Shown one piece after another: positions 1 through 5,275 of a stretch of DNA of 5,275 nt. Position 1 is the stretch's first letter, and every line of letters starts with the position of its first letter. The notes beneath the pieces are model-generated. The model was not told the origin of the DNA, ran no database searches, and saw only the letters and a program-made list of their open reading frames with translations. Both the position numbers and the translations under genes were made by a program. Origin of the DNA: an uncultured Eubacteriales bacterium (GTDB taxonomy: Bacteria; Bacillota; Clostridia; Peptostreptococcales; Anaerovoracaceae); assembly GCA_902793875.1 (NCBI GenBank), contig CADBFL010000122.1, positions 463-5,737 of the forward strand, given 5' to 3'.

Positions 1-9
1 AAAGCATAA

Positions 10-2913
<2,904 letters not shown>

Positions 2914-2915
2914 CG

Positions 2916-2972
2916 AAAATGAGTCAGAAGATTCAAATGCGTCAAATCAGATGATTCTTCTGACTCATTTTT
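2916..2972 (+). terminator. Intrinsic terminator after uvrA
   Basis: A perfect 16-bp inverted repeat (2916-2931 with 2956-2971, AAAATGAGTCAGAAGA against TCTTCTGACTCATTTT) encloses a 24-nt loop, and five T residues (2968-2972) end it. The left arm begins only three bases after the uvrA stop codon. The stem starts with four A residues, so the hairpin could also work, less strongly, on leftward transcripts. The T-tract partly belongs to the stem, as is common for A-tract/T-tract terminators. This would end the uvrA transcript before the DUF2207 gene. Confidence 0.88.
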
Positions 2973-2980
2973 GATAGAAT
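2972..2980 (+). promoter_or_regulatory. Candidate extended -10 promoter for the DUF2207 gene
   Basis: TGATAGAAT matches the extended -10 form TGnTATAAT with one mismatch in the hexamer (TAGAAT, 2975-2980). No convincing -35 hexamer sits 16-18 bp upstream, where the terminator arm lies, so the call rests on the extended -10 alone. Transcription would start near 2987 and give a leader of about 47 nt. A weaker alternative -10 is GATAAT at 3005-3010, also without a good -35. Some promoter is needed here because a strong terminator separates this gene from uvrA. Confidence 0.35.
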
Positions 2981-2988
2981 CAATTCAG

Positions 2989-3006
2989 CCGGAGAAGTAC
3001 CGGAGA
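2989..3006 (+). repeat. Direct repeat CCGGAGA with 11-bp period in the DUF2207 leader
   Basis: The heptamer CCGGAGA occurs at 2989-2995 and again at 3000-3006, four bases apart, a repeat period of 11 bp. The copies are on the same face of the helix. They lie between the candidate promoter and the ribosome binding site. Tandem sites with about one-turn spacing are typical of OmpR/PhoB-type regulators, but no known consensus is recognised, and a short repeat like this can arise by chance. Confidence 0.4.
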
Positions 3007-3017
3007 TAATATCAGGG

Positions 3018-3024
3018 AAAGAGG
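3018..3024 (+). promoter_or_regulatory. Ribosome binding site of the DUF2207 gene
   Basis: AAAGAGG is a purine-rich Shine-Dalgarno match with nine bases between it and the ATG at 3034. It supports this start, which also places a clean signal peptide at the N-terminus. Confidence 0.65.
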
Positions 3025-3033
3025 CGAAGACAG

Positions 3034-4911
3034 ATGAAAAGAACCGGACTGAGAAAAGCGGCAAGGCTCGCGGCCGTGATGACGGCGGCGCTTATGCTGT
3101 GCCTGGCCGCAACAGTCGGCAGTTTTGCCGAAAGCAATTTCATCATAAGGGACTATGATGTCAGCATGGTCGTCAATGAGGACGATACATATCAGATCAC
3201 GGAGACAGTAAAGGTCGAATTCACTGAGCCGAGCCACGGCATCTATGTCAATATCCCGCTTGCGGCAAAGCTCGACAGAGACGGTCAGAAGTCCGAATAC
3301 GCAGTAAAGATCAGGGACTTCGAACTGCTCACGGACCAGTCTTATTCGACAGAAACGGAGGCCGGGAGATTCAGCGTGAAGATAGGCGATCCGGACGAAT
3401 ACGCTGACACTGAGACGACCTACCGCTACAGCTACATCTACGACACCGGCGGAGATCATCTGAATGACGCGGACGAGGTCTATCACAACCTGGTCGGCAC
3501 ATCCTGGGAGGCACAGTCGATAGATCATGTCAGCTTCGAAGTCGCATTTCCGAAACCGGTCGACATGGATAAGATCGGCATAAAAACAGGCGCTCAGGTG
3601 AACGTTCCGTTTGAGGCGGAAGACGACCGCACCATACAGGGAGAGACTGCGGAGAACTGCCTCGGAGGACTCACCATCAGAGCGGTCCTGCCTGAGGGCT
3701 ACTTCACCAGGCAGGCAAAGACTCCGGCCGCGGCACTGTATATAGCGGATGTGTTCCTCGTTCTGCTTGCCGCAATCTCAGCGCTTCTTGCAAGACGCTA
3801 CGGGAAGGATCCGGAGTATCCTGAGACGCTCGAATTCTACCCGCCGGACGGCATCACAGCGCCTGAAGCGTCATATATCATGAATGAGGAACTGACAGCG
3901 AAAGAAGTGATAAGCCTGCTGTTCTCGCTTGCGGACAAGGGTTATCTGAAGATACACGAATACGGCGGGGAAAGCCGCATAAGGCACAAACTCAAAGAGA
4001 AGTACCGCATCGAAAAGCAGCGCGATTACGACGGAGATAATCCTTACGAGAAGACCTTCATGGACGGCCTCTTCGGGGATGGGGATGTCGTTGAAGTCGA
4101 TGATCTCGAGAATGAGTTCTACAGGACCGCGAACGAGATCAGGGATGCCATAATCGAGGACTACAAGCCTAAACTCTACGACGAGAATGCCGGTTCGAAA
4201 GCGAAGATGATCAAGATCATCGGAGCGGCCGGACTTGCCGTGCTGATGACAGTCATGAGCTTTACTTCGTCTGAAACAGCCGGCGAGGGACTGATGGGAA
4301 GAGTGATCTGGCTGGCGATCCCGCTTGTGATGATGATCATCGGCGCGTCCCGTCTCTCTGATGCCGTACGCGCGCGCAAGGGAGTCAGGTCCTATCTGGC
4401 TCCGGCTCTGCCGCTGCTGTTCGGACTGTTCATGTCTTACGCATACCTCTGCAGCTGGCAGATCATCCCGTTTGCGGCCGGCATCGCGCTGGTCTTTCTG
4501 ATCTACGCGCTGGCCGGATTCTGCGACAAGAAGACCGACTACTTTGCCGATCTGCAGGCCAGAGTGAAGGGATATGCTGAGTTCCTGAGGACTGCCGAGA
4601 AGGATCAGATGGATACGCTGGCGGACAAGGATCCCGGATACTTTTACCGCAATCTGGCGTTCGCGTTCGCACTCGGCGTGACGGCGGTATACGCAAAGAG
4701 ATTCGCTTCGATGGTCAGATCGGATCCTGACTGGTATTCATCGGATATCCACAGCTTCGGCAGCGCCGGGACCACGCGCATGGCGGATTCGGTCAGCAGC
4801 ATGGCGAAGAGCATCGGAAACACGATGAGTTCCTCTCCGTCCTCGGGAAGCGGGGGAGGATCCTTCTCGGGCGGAGGCGGAGGAGGCGGCTCCGGCGGAG
4901 GTTCCTGGTAG
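3034..4911 (+). CDS. DUF2207 (COG4907-like) membrane protein with Gly-rich C-terminal tail
   Basis: The function of this family is not established. The 625-residue protein opens with a signal peptide: basic residues MKRTGLRK, a hydrophobic core at about 12-28, and a likely cut after SFA (residue 32). An extracytoplasmic beta-rich domain follows at about 35-225, with the family pattern of an amphipathic 'YDV...V.EDDTY.ITE' start and 'HGIYVNIPL'. A membrane segment at 232-253 leads to basic RRYGK, placing 254-390 in the cytoplasm. That region includes a winged-helix-like stretch (LTAKEVISLLFSLADKGYL, 287-305). Further hydrophobic segments lie at about 391-410, 421-440, 453-472 and 474-496. A conserved-looking segment at about 505-560 precedes the tail, where 14 of the last 21 residues are Gly and the terminal residue is Trp. 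Cys23 is not in a lipobox. Terminators on both sides suggest a single-gene transcript. The family call is made from overall architecture and is confident. Any role, such as envelope maintenance or signalling, is inference. Confidence 0.9.
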   Translation: MKRTGLRKAARLAAVMTAALMLCLAATVGSFAESNFIIRDYDVSMVVNEDDTYQITETVKVEFTEPSHGIYVNIPLAAKLDRDGQKSEYAVKIRDFELLTDQSYSTETEAGRFSVKIGDPDEYADTETTYRYSYIYDTGGDHLNDADEVYHNLVGTSWEAQSIDHVSFEVAFPKPVDMDKIGIKTGAQVNVPFEAEDDRTIQGETAENCLGGLTIRAVLPEGYFTRQAKTPAAALYIADVFLVLLAAISALLARRYGKDPEYPETLEFYPPDGITAPEASYIMNEELTAKEVISLLFSLADKGYLKIHEYGGESRIRHKLKEKYRIEKQRDYDGDNPYEKTFMDGLFGDGDVVEVDDLENEFYRTANEIRDAIIEDYKPKLYDENAGSKAKMIKIIGAAGLAVLMTVMSFTSSETAGEGLMGRVIWLAIPLVMMIIGASRLSDAVRARKGVRSYLAPALPLLFGLFMSYAYLCSWQIIPFAAGIALVFLIYALAGFCDKKTDYFADLQARVKGYAEFLRTAEKDQMDTLADKDPGYFYRNLAFAFALGVTAVYAKRFASMVRSDPDWYSSDIHSFGSAGTTRMADSVSSMAKSIGNTMSSSPSSGSGGGSFSGGGGGGGSGGGSW

Positions 4912-4915
4912 AACA

Positions 4916-4932
4916 TTTAAAGTAGATTTAAT
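4916..4932 (+). repeat. Direct repeat TTTAAA-N5-TTTAAT upstream of the response regulator promoter
   Basis: Hexamers TTTAAA (4916-4921) and TTTAAT (4927-4932) are separated by five bases, giving an 11-bp period. This is the layout of sites bound by OmpR/PhoB-family regulators, and it lies about 40 bp upstream of the -35 box of a gene that probably encodes one. The sequence is AT-rich and short, so chance occurrence is quite possible. A further TTTAA occurs out of phase at 4943-4947. Confidence 0.3.
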
Positions 4933-4933
4933 G

Positions 4934-4973
4934 GAAATGCGCTTTAATCCATAGCGGAAAGAAGCGCATTTTT
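4934..4973 (+). terminator. Intrinsic terminator after the DUF2207 gene
   Basis: AAATGCGCTT (4935-4944) pairs with AAGCGCATTT (4962-4971) as a perfect 10-bp stem, extendable by G-U pairs at both ends, around a 17-nt loop. Five T residues (4969-4973) finish it. It starts 23 bases after the stop codon. Its right arm and T-tract overlap the promoter of the next gene, and the right arm can also pair with two downstream segments. Confidence 0.82.
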
Positions 4974-4989
4974 GTGCTTTGAAAATGCG
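4965..4989. repeat. Dyad CGCATTTT-N9-AAAATGCG enclosing the -35 box
   Basis: CGCATTTT (4965-4972) and AAAATGCG (4982-4989) are a perfect 8-bp inverted repeat with a 9-bp centre. The dyad is centred at 4977, so the -35 hexamer falls mostly in its centre. As DNA this could be an operator. As RNA its left arm is the right arm of the preceding terminator. No named regulator consensus is recognised. Confidence 0.5.
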
Positions 4990-5000
4990 GATGGTATAAT
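4972..5000 (+). promoter_or_regulatory. Promoter of the response regulator gene
   Basis: The -10 box is a perfect TATAAT (4995-5000), preceded by TGG so that it has the extended TGn motif. Exactly 17 bp upstream is TTGTGC (4972-4977), which shares TTG with the housekeeping -35 consensus. Initiation near 5006-5008 gives a leader of about 31-33 nt. The -35 box shares two bases with the terminator T-tract. A dyad surrounds the -35, and a smaller one (CGGAT at 4988-4992, ATCCG at 5001-5005) flanks the -10. This looks like a sigma-A type promoter. Confidence 0.8.
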
Positions 5001-5025
5001 ATCCGGCAGTACGGAAACACATTTC

Positions 5026-5033
5026 AGAAGGTG
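5026..5033 (+). promoter_or_regulatory. Ribosome binding site of the response regulator gene
   Basis: AGAAGGTG resembles the GGAGGTG core and leaves five bases before the ATG at 5039. It fixes that start, which also matches the standard receiver-domain N-terminus. Confidence 0.75.
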
Positions 5034-5038
5034 CAAAC

Positions 5039-5275
5039 ATGAGGATATTACTGGCAGAGGACGAAAAGGCGCTGGCAAAGGCGCTGGTAAAGATTTTTGA
5101 GAACAGCAACTACTCGATCGACGCGGTCCACGACGGACAGGACGCGCTTGATTATCTCGAGGCGGGCAATTACGATGCGGCCGTTCTCGACATCATGATG
5201 CCGAAAGTCGACGGCATAACGGTGCTGAAGAAGCTCCGCGAGAGCGGATCGGATCTTCCGGTCCTTATGCTGACC
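5039..5275 (+). CDS. Response regulator, receiver domain, probably OmpR/PhoB family (3' end beyond the window)
   Basis: The 79 visible codons start MRILLAEDE and run without a stop to the window edge, covering about two thirds of a receiver domain of roughly 120 residues. The acidic pair is E7/D8, the phospho-acceptor is D51 in VLDIMMP, and the conserved Thr of the PVLMLT motif is T79, the final codon seen. The conserved Lys and any output domain lie outside. A partner histidine kinase would phosphorylate D51 in the cytoplasm. The LLAEDE and VLDIMMPKVDG wording is typical of OmpR/PhoB-type DNA-binding regulators of Gram-positive bacteria, but without the C-terminal half the output type is inferred. 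It has its own promoter and a terminator upstream, so it likely begins a new operon, perhaps with a sensor kinase after it. Confidence 0.93.
   Translation, partial: MRILLAEDEKALAKALVKIFENSNYSIDAVHDGQDALDYLEAGNYDAAVLDIMMPKVDGITVLKKLRESGSDLPVLMLT

Noticed and set aside
3094..3105. Possible lipoprotein lipobox at Cys23 of the DUF2207 protein
   Set aside because: The residues are LMLC, without the small residue needed before Cys. A normal signal peptidase I site (SFA, residue 32) lies downstream.
2980..3528. Minus-strand 182-codon frame over the DUF2207 start
   Set aside because: It runs antisense to the signal peptide and outer domain, and its end overlaps the leader of the DUF2207 gene. It looks like a shadow frame.
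4644..4916. Minus-strand frame with a proline-rich N-terminus
   Set aside because: The Pro run is simply the complement of the Gly-rich tail codons, so it is not evidence of a Pro-rich protein.
4738..5109. Minus-strand 123-codon frame spanning the junction and response regulator start
   Set aside because: It crosses a terminator, a promoter and the start of a well-supported receiver domain, and shows no family resemblance.

Overview
The window reads as ordinary chromosomal DNA of a moderately GC-rich Gram-positive anaerobe, most likely in Bacillota class Clostridia. This is inferred from three things: the proteins resemble Firmicutes-type family members, purine-rich Shine-Dalgarno sites and T-tailed terminators separate compact genes, and codon use mixes many AGG/AGA arginine and ATA isoleucine codons with an otherwise GC-rich third position. 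I cannot name a genus. All three genes lie on the + strand. No RNA gene, CRISPR array, insertion sequence or phage gene is visible.

Layout: (1) 10-2913 is a complete uvrA, the damage-recognition ATPase of nucleotide excision repair. An in-frame TAA directly precedes its ATG, so an upstream gene may end there. (2) 2914-3033 is a 120-base junction holding a near-perfect intrinsic terminator, a candidate extended -10 promoter on the edge of its T-tract, an 11-bp-period direct repeat and the next ribosome binding site. (3) 3034-4911 is a secreted/membrane DUF2207 (COG4907-like) protein of 625 residues with a signal peptide, an outer domain, about five membrane segments and a Gly/Ser-rich tail ending in Trp. 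(4) 4912-5038 is a 127-base junction with a second intrinsic terminator. It overlaps a good promoter (TTGTGC, 17 bp, TATAAT with an extended -10 TG) for the next gene, and nested dyads surround the -35 and -10 boxes. (5) 5039-5275 is the first 79 codons of a response regulator receiver domain, cut by the window end.

The three genes appear to be separate transcription units, since each of the two junctions has a terminator. No shared pathway is evident between uvrA and the DUF2207 gene. The response regulator could control itself or the DUF2207 gene, but only repeat spacing hints at this. I did not find a clearly new system. The points most worth a second look are the multi-pairing terminator/promoter element before the response regulator, the paired 11-bp-period repeats, and the uncharacterised DUF2207 protein.
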